The notes under the pieces were generated by a model, which saw nothing but the letters and a program-made list of their open reading frames with translations, was not told the DNA's origin and did no database searches. 64,000 bases of DNA from Virgifigura deserti (lineage in GTDB: Bacteria; Pseudomonadota; Alphaproteobacteria; Dongiales; Dongiaceae), in assembly GCA_003576685.1 (NCBI GenBank), contig QOZR01000010.1, forward strand, positions 124,001 through 188,000, written 5' to 3'. Positions 9,001 to 17,949 of this stretch are shown piece after piece. Positions within the stretch are counted from its first letter, which is position 1, and the number at the start of each line of letters is the position of its first letter. The position numbers were made by a program, and so were the translations under genes.

Positions 9001-10283
9001 CACGCCTCCTTCCGCGCGGCGAGGGCCGCGTCGATCTGCGATATCGCCGTGGCGACGCTCGGCAGGGGGCTGTCGCGGAGCGCGGCGAGCCGCAGCATGA
9101 CGACGCTGTCCATTCGGAAAAGGGATCCCTTATGGTCCATGCCCGGCGTGCCGACGGGAATGAACACCGCGGGCGGGTTCGTCCATGTCGTGCCGGGCGT
9201 CGCGATGACTACGGTCGGAACGCCGCTCGCAACCGGCAGCGACGCTTCGCGGAAGGCGGAGATCCAGACCAACGCATCCGCCTCCCCGGTATCGAGCAGG
9301 CGCTGCGCCGAGAAGAGATGGAGATCATGCTCCGGGATGCCGCGGCCGAACCCGGTCCGCAGCGGGTATCCGCTCTGCCAGGTGCAGACCTGGTTCACGC
9401 CGATCAGGTTGTCGGTGCCGGTCAGCGGCAGCAGCGCGCAACGCGTCGTCCGGTTGAGGTCCTGCACCAGGGCGCTCAGCGCCTGCACCGTCAGTTCGGC
9501 GCCCGCAAAGGTCAAGTCCGCGGCTGCCCAAGCGATGACGCCGTAGCGCGCGGAGCGCAGGCGCTCGGCCAGCTCGCGCAGACCGGCGACGGGTATCCCG
9601 GCGACCTCGGAGGCGGCGAGCTGTTGTTCGTTCACCAGACAGCGCAACGCCGCCACCGCCTCGGGCAGCCGTTCGATCGCGCAGGGTAGCTCCAGGACCG
9701 GCGGGCCGGACTTCGCCGCACTCCCATCCGGCGCCGGCGGGCCGACCCGAACGATTTGCCGTACCAGCGGCGCATCGGAACTCAAGGTCTGTTCCGGCTC
9801 GACGCAGCGTTCGATGAACCGCGGGAAGGCTTCCTCCGGCCAGTGCCCGACGATGAGCAGAAGGTCCATGCGGTTGCGGACCTCGCTCAGCGTCGTCGTG
9901 ATCCAACCCGAATCCTGAAGGATACGAAGATTTCGGAAGAGCGCGTCGGAGCCGGCATGGTCGACGACGCCGCCGATCCGGTCGGCCAACTGCATCACCG
10001 CGCGCATCCCGTCGACATCCGTTGCAAGGCCCGCGAACAGCGGCAGGCGGCTGTCCTGCAGCAGGTCGGCGGCGCGCGCGACCGCCGACGCAAGATCGGT
10101 GGCATTCCCGTCGATCTGCGGCTCGGCCTCGCGCTGCGGCCGCTCGAACTGCGCGCGGCTTCGCGCGCAGCCGGCCTCGCGAACGCTCAGCCGATCACCC
10201 TCGCGCTCGATCGCAAGATCGTCGCAGGCCAAGCCGCAGAACGGGCATACGACGTCGCGCCAAAGCGTCCGTTCGGCAGCCAT
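9000..10283 (-). CDS. fhcB: Formyltransferase/hydrolase complex subunit B
   Basis: Related to the molybdopterin subunit of archaeal formylmethanofuran dehydrogenase; the bacterial form is reported not to carry the Mo/W centre and has a structural role in Fhc. About 427 residues, starting MAAERTLWRDVVCPFCG, with a CPFCGLACDD cluster-like motif near residue 13. The remaining length matches FhcB (DNLIGVNQVCTWQSGYPLRTGFG, SAFREASLP). The ATG was chosen because it precedes the Cys motif by the expected distance and follows the pcd stop by 11 bases. First of the four overlapping fhc genes. Confidence 0.94.
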   Translation of the reverse strand: MAAERTLWRDVVCPFCGLACDDLAIEREGDRLSVREAGCARSRAQFERPQREAEPQIDGNATDLASAVARAADLLQDSRLPLFAGLATDVDGMRAVMQLADRIGGVVDHAGSDALFRNLRILQDSGWITTTLSEVRNRMDLLLIVGHWPEEAFPRFIERCVEPEQTLSSDAPLVRQIVRVGPPAPDGSAAKSGPPVLELPCAIERLPEAVAALRCLVNEQQLAASEVAGIPVAGLRELAERLRSARYGVIAWAAADLTFAGAELTVQALSALVQDLNRTTRCALLPLTGTDNLIGVNQVCTWQSGYPLRTGFGRGIPEHDLHLFSAQRLLDTGEADALVWISAFREASLPVASGVPTVVIATPGTTWTNPPAVFIPVGTPGMDHKGSLFRMDSVVMLRLAALRDSPLPSVATAISQIDAALAARKEA

Positions 10284-10294
10284 CGTCGTGCCGC

Positions 10295-10672
10295 TTAGGA
10301 ATCGTATTTGACGTAGGCGAAGCGCGGATCGGACGGAGGCGTGCCTTCGAGTGCGCCACCCTCCTTGCCGGGTTGCCACTGGATGACGTCCTCGATCTTC
10401 TTCGCGAGCTGGAAGTCCTTGTCCGTGATTCCCTTCGCCGCGTGATTCATCAGCCTGACCTCAACCCAGGCATAGGAGGCGGTGAGGTCCGGATGGTGCC
10501 AGGCGGCCTCGGCCAGATGCCCGACCGTGTTGATGACCATCAAGGTGCCTTTCCAGCTATTCGTCCTGTACTTTCGCCGGATCCAGCCCTTCTCGAGATG
10601 CCAGTGCGGCAACTCGGCCTTTAGTCGGCTCTCGATTTCCTCGTCGCTGTAGACCGTCTCTTTTTCGGCCAT
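10295..10672 (-). CDS. Pterin-4a-carbinolamine dehydratase family protein
   Basis: Dehydratase fold acting on 4a-hydroxytetrahydropterins in other systems. About 125 residues, with the family's His cluster in WHHPDLTASYAWVEVRL and NHAAKGIT, and the KDFQLAKKIE helix. The ATG chosen has GGGAGACAGG a few bases upstream. It leads the fhcBADC operon with an 11-base gap. Pcd genes recur in methylotroph H4MPT clusters, but I know of no proven function there. Since no aromatic amino acid hydroxylase is nearby, a role on H4MPT intermediates is a reasonable inference. The start faces mptG about 106 bases away, so the divergent promoters lie between. Confidence 0.88.
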   Translation of the reverse strand: MAEKETVYSDEEIESRLKAELPHWHLEKGWIRRKYRTNSWKGTLMVINTVGHLAEAAWHHPDLTASYAWVEVRLMNHAAKGITDKDFQLAKKIEDVIQWQPGKEGGALEGTPPSDPRFAYVKYDS

Positions 10673-10778
10673 GGCGCCTGTCTCCCTGACTCGCTTCTCG
10701 CCGACAACCTGCTTGACATCGCGAAATCGAGTGTCCATTCACGATGAAATGATAGCGGCACCGCCCTATGCAGGCAAC

Positions 10779-11783
10779 ATGACCACAAACGCGGCCGGTG
10801 CGAAAGCGATCCGTCGACCGGTCGAGCGCGTGGCCGTCACCGTGCCGGCGCGACTCCATCTCGGCTTCCTCGATCTCAATGGCGGTCTCGGCCGCCGGTT
10901 CGGCAGCTTCGGGATCACGCTCGATTCGCCGCAGACGCGTCTCACCGTCGGCTGGAGCGATGCGCTCGCGGCCGAAGGGCCGGATGCGGGCCGTGCGCTT
11001 GCGCATCTCGAAAAGGTGACGCGGCATTTCGGCGTCGCCGACAAACTCCGACTCACGGTCGAGAGGGCGATCCCGAGTCATATCGGCCTCGGCTCCGGTA
11101 CGCAGCTCGCCCTGGCGACCGGCGTCGCCGTTGCGCGGCTTCATGGTCTGGATGTGAAGACGCGGGCCATTGCCCATCTGCTCGACCGGGGAGCGCGCTC
11201 GAGCATCGGCATCGCGGCCTTCGAGCAGGGCGGCGTCATTCTCGACGGCGGCCGTGGCGACACGGACGAGCCGCCCCCTGTGCTCAGCCGGTTCGCCTTT
11301 CCGGAGCAGTGGCGAATTCTGCTGATCTTCGATCAAGCAAGTCACGGTGTCCATGGGCCGGCCGAGATCGAGGCCTTTCACCGCTTGCCGCCCTTTCCGG
11401 CGGAGGATGCGGCGCGCCTCTGCCGCATGGTGCTTATGATCGCCCTGCCGGCGCTCGCTGAGGAGGACCTGGACCGATTCGGCGGCGCGGTGGCCGAGCT
11501 GCAGCGAACGGTCGGCGACCATTTCGCCCCTGTGCAGGGCGCCCGGTTCATGAGCCCGGCCGTAGCCGACGTCCTCGCCTGGCTGGAAGCGCAGGGAATT
11601 TGCGGCGTCGGACAGAGTTCCTGGGGCCCGACCGGCTTCGCCATCATCCCGTCCGAGGCCGATGCCGAAACCTTGCTCGCAGCGGCGCGCCGGCGCTGGC
11701 CGGACGAATCGAACCTCGCCTTCCAGATCAGCCGCGGCCGGAACCGCGGGGGCGAGATCGAACTTGTACCGTCGACGGATTAG
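10779..11783 (+). CDS. mptG: Beta-ribofuranosylaminobenzene 5'-phosphate synthase
   Basis: First committed step of H4MPT synthesis: condenses p-aminobenzoate or hydroxybenzoate with phosphoribosyl pyrophosphate, releasing CO2. About 334 residues of the GHMP-kinase superfamily, with PARLHLGFLDLNG near the N-terminus and the phosphate loop SHIGLGSGTQLALA around residue 90-105. WDVQGSTW-type C-terminal blocks are represented by GVGQSSWGPTGFAI. The ATG chosen gives the usual N-terminus; an in-frame ATG ten codons upstream is an alternative. First gene of the plus-strand operon and divergent from pcd-fhc. Confidence 0.93.
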   Translation: MTTNAAGAKAIRRPVERVAVTVPARLHLGFLDLNGGLGRRFGSFGITLDSPQTRLTVGWSDALAAEGPDAGRALAHLEKVTRHFGVADKLRLTVERAIPSHIGLGSGTQLALATGVAVARLHGLDVKTRAIAHLLDRGARSSIGIAAFEQGGVILDGGRGDTDEPPPVLSRFAFPEQWRILLIFDQASHGVHGPAEIEAFHRLPPFPAEDAARLCRMVLMIALPALAEEDLDRFGGAVAELQRTVGDHFAPVQGARFMSPAVADVLAWLEAQGICGVGQSSWGPTGFAIIPSEADAETLLAAARRRWPDESNLAFQISRGRNRGGEIELVPSTD

Positions 11784-11867
11784 CCGATCACGCTGCGGCA
11801 AAATGCGGCGCGGCGCAACTCTCGAGACCGTCGTAAGATTCCAAGAACATTCGGGTCGGAGGGTAAG

Positions 11868-12761
11868 GTGAGCCACAAGAACATTCTTCATATGTTGAGC
11901 CCGCTCCGGCATGTCAGTCCGTTCGACGTGAACATGGCGCTGGATGCCGGATATGACGCGGTTGTCCCTTATACCAATGTCGAGATCGGGGAGGTCGCGG
12001 GCTTGGTCCAGGACGCGATCTTTTCCCGCGGACCGACGGGCGTGAAGCGCACCGGCATCTTCATCGGCGGGAAGAATGCGATCCTCGCGCTCGACATGCT
12101 CGATGCGGCGCGTAAGGCGATGGTGCCGCCGTTTGAGGCGTCGGTGTTCGCCGATCCGGCCGGCTCCTTCACCACGGCGGCGGCCCTCGTCGCCTGCGTC
12201 GAGAAGAAACTGAAGGACAAAGGTGCGGACCTGTCCGGCCGCCGCGTCGTGGTTTTCGGTGCGACCGGCGTCGTCGGCTTCGCGTCCGGCGTGATCGCCG
12301 CCGGTCAAGGCGGCAAAGTCAGCTTGGTCGGCTATGACGGCGCGGAGCGTGTAACGAAGCTGGCGGAAACGGCGAAGGCGCGCTTCGACGTCGACCTCGA
12401 CGGCGTCGACGGCAGTACCGATCCGCTGAAGGTGGCGGCGCTGAAGGATGCGGAGGTCATCGTCTCCGCCGGCAAGGCCGGCGTGCAGGTACTCGATAGC
12501 GGACAGGTGGCGCAAGCCGCATCCCTCAAGGTCGCGGCGGATGTCAATGCGGTTCCGCCGGCCGGCATCGAGGGTATCGGCGCGCAAGACGACGGCGCGC
12601 CGCTGGCTGGCACGCAGGCTGTGGGAATCGGCGCCCTGGCGATCGGCAACGTGAAATACCGTGTCGAAGCGCAGCTGTTCCGCCGAATGACGGAAACGGA
12701 CGAGCCGCTCTATCTGGACTTTCAGGACGCGTTTCGGCTCGCGCAGACCATCGTTGGGTAA
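11868..12761 (+). CDS. mtdB: NAD(P)-dependent methylene-tetrahydromethanopterin dehydrogenase
   Basis: Oxidises methylene-H4MPT to methenyl-H4MPT with NAD(P)+ in the cytoplasm, the second step of formaldehyde oxidation. 297 residues, full length. The N-terminal ILHMLSPLRHVSPFDVNMA block is typical, and the Rossmann dinucleotide loop is RRVVVFGATGVVGFASG near residue 125. The GTG start is fixed by GGAGGGTAAG directly upstream. Lies 84 bases after mptG and overlaps the next ATP-grasp gene by 8 bases. Close relatives include MtdA, but H4MPT-cluster context favours MtdB. Confidence 0.95.
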   Translation: MSHKNILHMLSPLRHVSPFDVNMALDAGYDAVVPYTNVEIGEVAGLVQDAIFSRGPTGVKRTGIFIGGKNAILALDMLDAARKAMVPPFEASVFADPAGSFTTAAALVACVEKKLKDKGADLSGRRVVVFGATGVVGFASGVIAAGQGGKVSLVGYDGAERVTKLAETAKARFDVDLDGVDGSTDPLKVAALKDAEVIVSAGKAGVQVLDSGQVAQAASLKVAADVNAVPPAGIEGIGAQDDGAPLAGTQAVGIGALAIGNVKYRVEAQLFRRMTETDEPLYLDFQDAFRLAQTIVG

Positions 12762-13917
12762 CCCGCCTCTGTTTCTGGTTGCCGCCCTTTCCGGACGGGC
12801 GCTTGCCGCGGCCGCCCGACGGGCGGAACGCGGCGCCCTCGTCCTCGACCTGTTCGGCGATGTCGATACCCGCGCTCATGCGACGGCCAGCCTGATGGTG
12901 CGCGGCAGCGTGGCCCGTGGGTTCGATCCGGCGGCGCTGCTGGAGGCAGCCGAGCGACTGGCGCCGGTCGGGCGGGGCGTCGAGCAGGGCCTCGTCTACG
13001 GCGCGGGCTTCGAGGCGCAGCCGGCCCTGCTCGCTGATCTAGGCCGCGGACGGCGCCTATTCGGCAACCCGCCGGAAACACTCGCCCGCGTCAAGGATCC
13101 GGCTGCGTTCTTCGGACTCCTCGACCGGCTCGGACTGCCCTATCCCGAGATAAGCCTCGAGCGACCGGACGACGCGGCCGACTGGTTGTGCAAACGGGTC
13201 GGCGCTTCGGGCGGCGGCCATGTTCGCGCGGCCATCTTGAACAATGGCGAGCCGGGCGATCGCTACTATCAGCGCCGGATCGACGGCCAGACCCTGTCGG
13301 CGCTGTTCCTAGCCGACGGGCGGGCGGCGCGCCTACTTGGCTTCAGCGAGCAATGGGTCTCGCCGGGCGAGGCGGAGCCCTACCGCTTCGGCGGCGCGGT
13401 TCGCCCGGCGCGGGTGGGTCCGACGCTGGCGCGCGATCTCGCCGCTGCCGTCGACGGGCTCGTGCGTGAGATCGGGCTGGTGGGCCTCAACAGCCTCGAT
13501 GTCATCGCGAGCGACGATGGTTTCGCGATCCTGGAAGTCAATCCGCGTCCCGGAGCAACGCTCGACATCTTCGATGGAACAGACCCGGAGACCGCCTTGT
13601 TCACACTCCATCTGGCGGCCTGCGAAGGAAAACTGCCGCGGCAATGGGGAGCCCCACACCGCAGTCCGCCTGAAGCCAAAGCGACGGCGATCGTCTATGC
13701 CGATCGGCGTCTGACCGTTCCGGCGGATTTTTCCTGGCCGGAGGGGACGGTCGACCGGCCCGAAGCCGGCACGATAATCGAACGCGACGAACCGGTCTGC
13801 ACGGTCCTGAGCCGGGCGGATGGGCCGGAAGCGGCGCGCGCCCGCGCGGCGGCGCAAGGCGCCGCGGTGCTTTCGGCGCTGCATGCGGAACCCGTGGTAG
13901 CGGCGCAGGCGGGCTGA
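12754..13917 (+). CDS. ATP-grasp protein of the H4MPT cluster (orf5 type)
   Basis: Probable carboxylate-amine ligase in H4MPT or methylofuran synthesis. 387 residues. The ATP-grasp core lies at about 100-300, with KRVGASGGGHVRAA as the glycine-rich loop, YYQRRIDGQTLSALF, and the metal site AILEVNPRPGATLDIF. Genes of this type sit next to mch and mtdB in methylotrophs and are needed for the pathway. The exact reaction is not established to my knowledge; addition of glutamate is the obvious inference. The TTG start overlaps the mtdB stop by 8 bases and no ATG fits before the conserved region, so the N-terminus is the least certain part. Confidence 0.85.
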   Translation: MGNPPLFLVAALSGRALAAAARRAERGALVLDLFGDVDTRAHATASLMVRGSVARGFDPAALLEAAERLAPVGRGVEQGLVYGAGFEAQPALLADLGRGRRLFGNPPETLARVKDPAAFFGLLDRLGLPYPEISLERPDDAADWLCKRVGASGGGHVRAAILNNGEPGDRYYQRRIDGQTLSALFLADGRAARLLGFSEQWVSPGEAEPYRFGGAVRPARVGPTLARDLAAAVDGLVREIGLVGLNSLDVIASDDGFAILEVNPRPGATLDIFDGTDPETALFTLHLAACEGKLPRQWGAPHRSPPEAKATAIVYADRRLTVPADFSWPEGTVDRPEAGTIIERDEPVCTVLSRADGPEAARARAAAQGAAVLSALHAEPVVAAQAG

Positions 13918-14043
13918 CGAGGTCGGATCGTCCAAATTCCGGGGCGCGCCAGTACTTCGGACGGGCACGTGACGCAAGTGCTTGGAATCAAGCTGATGCA
14001 CCGGCTTTCCGAGAACGTCGGTGCCGGGAGTAATGGAGGAGTC

Positions 14044-15033
14044 ATGGTACAGGATTCGGCGGGACTGAGCCTCAACCAGCTGACGGCGCCGCTCGTCCAG
14101 CGGCTGATCGACGATGCCGACACGCTGCGTCTCTTGGTCGAGCGAACGGCGGAGGGCGCCGTCATCGTCGATGCCGGCATCGCCTGCCCGGGCGGCGTCG
14201 AGGCGGGCCGGCGGATCGCCGAGATCTGCATGGGCGGCCTGGGGCGCGTGGCGCTTTCGGCGGGAAGCCCGTTCGACCGCTGGGCCTGGATGGTGAATGT
14301 CCACGCGACCCAGCCGGTGCTCTCCTGTCTGGGCAGTCAGCTCGCCGGCTGGCACCTGTCCGTCGGCGAGGGCAAGGGCGCGTACAACGCCCTGGGCTCC
14401 GGCCCCGGACGGGCGCTGGCCGTGAAGGAGACGCTCTTCGACGAGCTTCGATACCGCGATGCCGCGGACAGCGCCTGCCTCGTGCTCGAGGTCGACGAGC
14501 GCCCGCCTGCGGCCTTGATCGAGAAGGTGAGCCAAGCCTGCGGCATCGGTCCGGATCGCCTTACCTTCATCCTGACGCCGACCCGGAGCCTCGCCGGGAC
14601 GGTGCAGATCGTCGGCCGGGTGCTCGAGGTTGCGCTGCACAAGCTCCACCAGCTAGGATTCCCGCTCGACAAGGTCGTCGACGGAATGGGGGCCGCGCCG
14701 ATCCCGCCGCCCGCGGCCTCCTTCGTCGATGCGATGGGGCGGACGAATGACGCGATCATCTATGGCGGATCGGTGCATCTGTTCGTCACCGGCGCGGATG
14801 CGGAGGCGCGGAAGCTGGCGGATGAGCTGCCGAGTGTCGGTTCGCGTGATTACGGTCGGCCGTTCGGTGACATCTTCCGCGCCTACAAGGGCGATTTCTA
14901 TGCCATGGATCCGATGCTGTTCAGCCCGGCGCGCGTGACGGTGACGGCGCTCGACAGCGGGAAGAGCTTCCATGCCGGGCGCTTCGACGAGACGCTTCTA
15001 GGAAAATCCTTCGACGATGGCGCAACGGACTAG
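14044..15033 (+). CDS. mch: Methenyltetrahydromethanopterin cyclohydrolase
   Basis: Hydrolyses methenyl-H4MPT to 5-formyl-H4MPT. 329 residues, full length for Mch. Family blocks are SLNQLTAPLVQ at the start, AGIACPGGVEAGRRIAEICMGGLG, the GSGPGRALAVKE loop and GGAVH-type YGGSVHLFVTG. The ATG is preceded by GGAGGAG and begins 126 bases after the upstream stop, so a secondary promoter could exist there. The 3' end overlaps the RimK-like gene by 17 bases. Third enzyme of the pathway, between MtdB and Fhc. Confidence 0.96.
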   Translation: MVQDSAGLSLNQLTAPLVQRLIDDADTLRLLVERTAEGAVIVDAGIACPGGVEAGRRIAEICMGGLGRVALSAGSPFDRWAWMVNVHATQPVLSCLGSQLAGWHLSVGEGKGAYNALGSGPGRALAVKETLFDELRYRDAADSACLVLEVDERPPAALIEKVSQACGIGPDRLTFILTPTRSLAGTVQIVGRVLEVALHKLHQLGFPLDKVVDGMGAAPIPPPAASFVDAMGRTNDAIIYGGSVHLFVTGADAEARKLADELPSVGSRDYGRPFGDIFRAYKGDFYAMDPMLFSPARVTVTALDSGKSFHAGRFDETLLGKSFDDGATD

Positions 15034-15964
15034 AATCGCGATCTTCACGGACGGCGGGGACTGGCATGCGGGGCGGCTGCGGCGGGCGTTCGCGGCGCTG
15101 GGCGCCGATCCCCTGTGCCTCTCGCTGGCGGACTGCCGATTCGAGATCGGCACCGGCGCCGGTGGTCTTTTCCTTCCCGGATTCGAGGACGGACTGCCGT
15201 CGGGTGCCTTTATCCGGACGATTCCCGGCGGCAGCTTCGAGCAGGTGACGCTTCGCCTCGGGCTGCTGCACGCGCTGACGGCGACGGGCGTTGCCGTTTA
15301 CAACGACGCGCGTGCCGTCGAGCGCTGCGTCGACAAATCCATGACCAGCTTCCTGCTCGACCGCGCGGGCGTGCCGACGCCGCCGACCTGGACGGCCGAG
15401 ACGGCGGAGGGCGCGCGTGCGGTGGTTCGGTCCGAGGCCCGGCCGGGCCGTCCCCTGGTGCTGAAGCCCCTGTTCGGGTCCCAGGGCCGCGGACTGCGGC
15501 TGGTGGAGGACGAGGCCGCGCTGCCGCCGCCTGAGGAAGTCGAAGGCGTCTATTATCTTCAGCATTTCGTCACTGGCCTGACGGAAGGCTGGCGCGACTG
15601 GCGGGTGTTCGTTGTCGGCGGGCGCGCCGTCGCCGCGATGATCCGTCACGGCACGAGCTGGCGGACGAATGCCTGCCGCGGTGCGCGCTGCGAGGGCGTG
15701 ACACCGACCGGCGAGCTCGCCGCCCTCGCGGTGGCGGCGGCCCACGCCGTGGGCGCCGGCTATGCTGGAGTCGATGTGATCCGCGACGCACGCGGTCGCC
15801 ATCTGGTGCTGGAAGTGAACAGCATGCCGGCATGGAAGGCCCTGCAGAAGGTCAGTGCCGTCGATATCGCCAGGGCGCTGGCCGAGGACCTCCTGGCGCA
15901 GTTGCCGGAGGTCACGCCTCTTCGGACTGCTGCGCGGCCCGCGTCCGTCGTCGCCGGAGGATAA
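15017..15964 (+). CDS. RimK-like ATP-grasp ligase of the H4MPT cluster (orf7 type)
   Basis: Predicted alpha-L-glutamate ligase. 315 residues with KPLFGSQGRGLRLVED as the glycine-rich ATP loop, DWRVFVVGGRAVAAMIR, RTNACRGARCE and the metal-binding LVLEVNSMPAWKALQ. This resembles MptN, which adds glutamate to the H4MPT side chain in methanogens. That assignment is by family resemblance; bacterial H4MPT lacks the terminal glutamate in some species, so the true acceptor may be different, including methylofuran. Starts inside the 3' end of mch. Confidence 0.85.
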   Translation: MAQRTRIAIFTDGGDWHAGRLRRAFAALGADPLCLSLADCRFEIGTGAGGLFLPGFEDGLPSGAFIRTIPGGSFEQVTLRLGLLHALTATGVAVYNDARAVERCVDKSMTSFLLDRAGVPTPPTWTAETAEGARAVVRSEARPGRPLVLKPLFGSQGRGLRLVEDEAALPPPEEVEGVYYLQHFVTGLTEGWRDWRVFVVGGRAVAAMIRHGTSWRTNACRGARCEGVTPTGELAALAVAAAHAVGAGYAGVDVIRDARGRHLVLEVNSMPAWKALQKVSAVDIARALAEDLLAQLPEVTPLRTAARPASVVAGG

Positions 15965-15965
15965 G

Positions 15966-16820
15966 ATGAGGCTGTCGGGCGGGCGCGTCGCCGCGGCTTA
16001 TCGCGACGCCTGCCTTGCGGAGCTGCAGGCGTTGAAGCCGGGCAACGTGCATGTGTATGCGGCCGGGCATGACATGACGGTGGCCGACTTCGAGACGAGC
16101 GCGGAGGTCAGCGCCGCGGTCGTGGGACAGCCGGGTCTCTCCGTCGGCGAGCGGATCTACGAGGCGGTCCGGCAAACCCGCGCGGTGACCGGCTGCAACA
16201 CCAATCTCGGCATCCTGCTGCTCTGCGCGCCGCTGGCCCAGGCGGCTCTTGGCGCGCGAACCGGCGATCTGCGTCAGGAACTCCGGCAGGTGCTCGACGC
16301 GCTCGACGTGGCCGATGCAGAGCTAACCTTCCGCGCGATCCGTCTTGCCCAGCCCGGCGGCCTCGGCACGAGCCCGCGACATGATGTCGCAGCGCCGGCG
16401 ACTGTCACCTTGCGCGCGGCGATGGCGGAGGCGCGCCACCGGGATCGCATCGCCGATCAGTACGTCACCGCATTCGAAGATGTCTTCACCTTCGGCCTGC
16501 CACGACTGCGCGCGGGTCTTGCGCGCTGGGTGGAGGAAAGCTGGGCCACGACCGGCGCCTATATGGGCTTCCTCGCGCGCTTTCCCGATAGCCATATCGC
16601 GCGCAAGTTCGGAGCGATGGTCGCGGGCGACGTCCGCCGCACCGCCGCGCATCTCGACCAGCGGCTCGCTGCGTGCGCCGACCCGGCGACTTTGTCGGCC
16701 GATCTGACCGCGCTCGATACGAAGCTGAAGGCGGCAGGCCTCAATCCGGGAACAAGCGCGGATCTCACGGTTGCCAGCCTCTTTGCCTTGCGGCTGGAGA
16801 ATGCCGCTTCGACCGATTGA
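15966..16820 (+). CDS. Triphosphoribosyl-dephospho-CoA synthase-like protein (CitG/MdcB family)
   Basis: 284 residues of the CitG family, which elsewhere makes 2'-(5''-triphosphoribosyl)-3'-dephospho-CoA from ATP and dephospho-CoA. Here the gene is in the H4MPT operon and no citrate lyase is near. By context it is expected to build a phosphoribosyl-type linkage in H4MPT or methylofuran; that is inference. Diagnostic blocks: LKPGNVHVYAAGHDMT near 20-35, TGCNTNLGILLLCAPLA and the RLAQPGGLGTSPRHDV loop. The ATG has GGAGG six bases upstream and begins two bases after the previous stop. Confidence 0.85.
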   Translation: MRLSGGRVAAAYRDACLAELQALKPGNVHVYAAGHDMTVADFETSAEVSAAVVGQPGLSVGERIYEAVRQTRAVTGCNTNLGILLLCAPLAQAALGARTGDLRQELRQVLDALDVADAELTFRAIRLAQPGGLGTSPRHDVAAPATVTLRAAMAEARHRDRIADQYVTAFEDVFTFGLPRLRAGLARWVEESWATTGAYMGFLARFPDSHIARKFGAMVAGDVRRTAAHLDQRLAACADPATLSADLTALDTKLKAAGLNPGTSADLTVASLFALRLENAASTD

Positions 16821-16891
16821 CGTATCGGGCTGCCGCATGAGAGCAGTCTCTGCTATATCGATCTGCCTGATTGACCAGCTTGGAGAGATGA

Positions 16892-17494
16892 ATGTCCGTT
16901 TCCACCTCGACCGCCGCCCTGCAGCGCGGCGCCCGGGTTCCCCTGAGGCTCGACGGCGCCTCGCTCGGAAAGAAGGCTTTGTTCGTCGCCCTCGGCACGC
17001 TCGTGCTCGCGGCGGCGTCGTGGATTGAAGTGCCGATGGTGCCCGTGCCGATGACGATGCAGACCTACGCGGTCGTCCTTATCGGCGCGCTCTGCGGTTG
17101 GCGCCTCGCGGGTGCGGTCGTCCTCGCCTATCTTGGCGAAGCCGTCATTGGGCTTCCGGTGCTGTCCGGCGGCGCGAGCGGCCCCATCCATTTCGTCGGA
17201 CCGACGGCAGGCTACCTGATCGGCTTTCCGCTCGCGGCGATGCTTGTCGGGTGGCTTGCGGAGAAAGGCTGGACGCGCGACCTTTTACGCTCCTCCGCGG
17301 CAATGCTGCTCGGCCATGCCGTCATACTCGGCCTCGGCGTCGCGTGGCTCGCGGCCCTGATCGGCTGGCAGGACGCGGTCGCGTTCGGTCTGATGCCGTT
17401 TCTCGTTGGAACGGTCCTGAAGTCGGCGCTTGCCGTGGCCACTATTCACCTGATGCTGCGGCGGCGTCCGGCCGGGAGCGACGCCGGCCGGTGA
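16892..17494 (+). CDS. bioY: Biotin transporter BioY
   Basis: Substrate-binding membrane (S) component of an ECF-type or stand-alone biotin importer. 200 residues with about six hydrophobic helices; family marks are the VPMVPVPMTMQTYAV loop (about 46-60) and GPTAGYLIGFPLAA. No bioM/bioN energy-coupling genes are adjacent, as is common for solitary BioY. It sits 71 bases after the CitG-like gene on the same strand and overlaps the DUF1284 gene by GTGA. Its presence in the H4MPT run is odd and may just reflect the biotin need of carboxylases. Confidence 0.93.
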   Translation: MSVSTSTAALQRGARVPLRLDGASLGKKALFVALGTLVLAAASWIEVPMVPVPMTMQTYAVVLIGALCGWRLAGAVVLAYLGEAVIGLPVLSGGASGPIHFVGPTAGYLIGFPLAAMLVGWLAEKGWTRDLLRSSAAMLLGHAVILGLGVAWLAALIGWQDAVAFGLMPFLVGTVLKSALAVATIHLMLRRRPAGSDAGR

Positions 17495-17949
17495 CGGTCC
17501 GCCTGCGCGGCCATCATCTGCTCTGCATCCTCACCTACAAGGGAGAGGGCTACAGCCCGGCCTTCGTCGCGAACCTCGACCGGATCGCGGCGAGGCTGAC
17601 GGCGGGAGAGGATGTGCTGCTCGTCGATGGCCCGGACGATGTCTGCGCGCCGCTCCTCGCCCCGGGTTCGGTGGGCGAGGAGCGGCCGCATTGCAACCTC
17701 GACCGCGTTCTGGACCGCGACAAGCGGGCGCTCGAAGCGGTTTCTGCGATTCTGAGCCGGGCGCTTGCGGCAGGCGAGCGCCTGACGCTCGGGCCGGAGA
17801 CGGCAAGACGGATGCGGAGTGCCTTCGAAACAGGAGAAATCCGCGCCGCCTGCGTCGGCTGCGAGTGGAGCGAACTCTGCACGTCGATCGCCGATGCACG
17901 GTTCGCCGCCACTCTGCTGCATGGCGGATCCGAGAATGCGCAGCCTTGA
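17491..17949 (+). CDS. DUF1284 family Cys-rich protein
   Basis: 152-residue cytoplasmic protein of unknown function. It opens with the family mark LRGHHLLCILTYKGEGYS and has well-spaced cysteines: one in HHLLC, DVCAP, PHCNL, then ACVGCEWSELC at the C-terminus. The pattern suggests metal or iron-sulfur binding, which is inference. The GTG start overlaps the bioY stop, so it is coupled to bioY. It is the last gene of the run that starts at mptG. Confidence 0.75.
   Translation: MTVRLRGHHLLCILTYKGEGYSPAFVANLDRIAARLTAGEDVLLVDGPDDVCAPLLAPGSVGEERPHCNLDRVLDRDKRALEAVSAILSRALAAGERLTLGPETARRMRSAFETGEIRAACVGCEWSELCTSIADARFAATLLHGGSENAQP

Noticed and set aside
10557..12587. Very long open frame (about 676 codons) antisense to mptG and mtdB
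   Set aside because: High-GC codon shadow of two recognisable genes; no family resemblance and no ribosome site.
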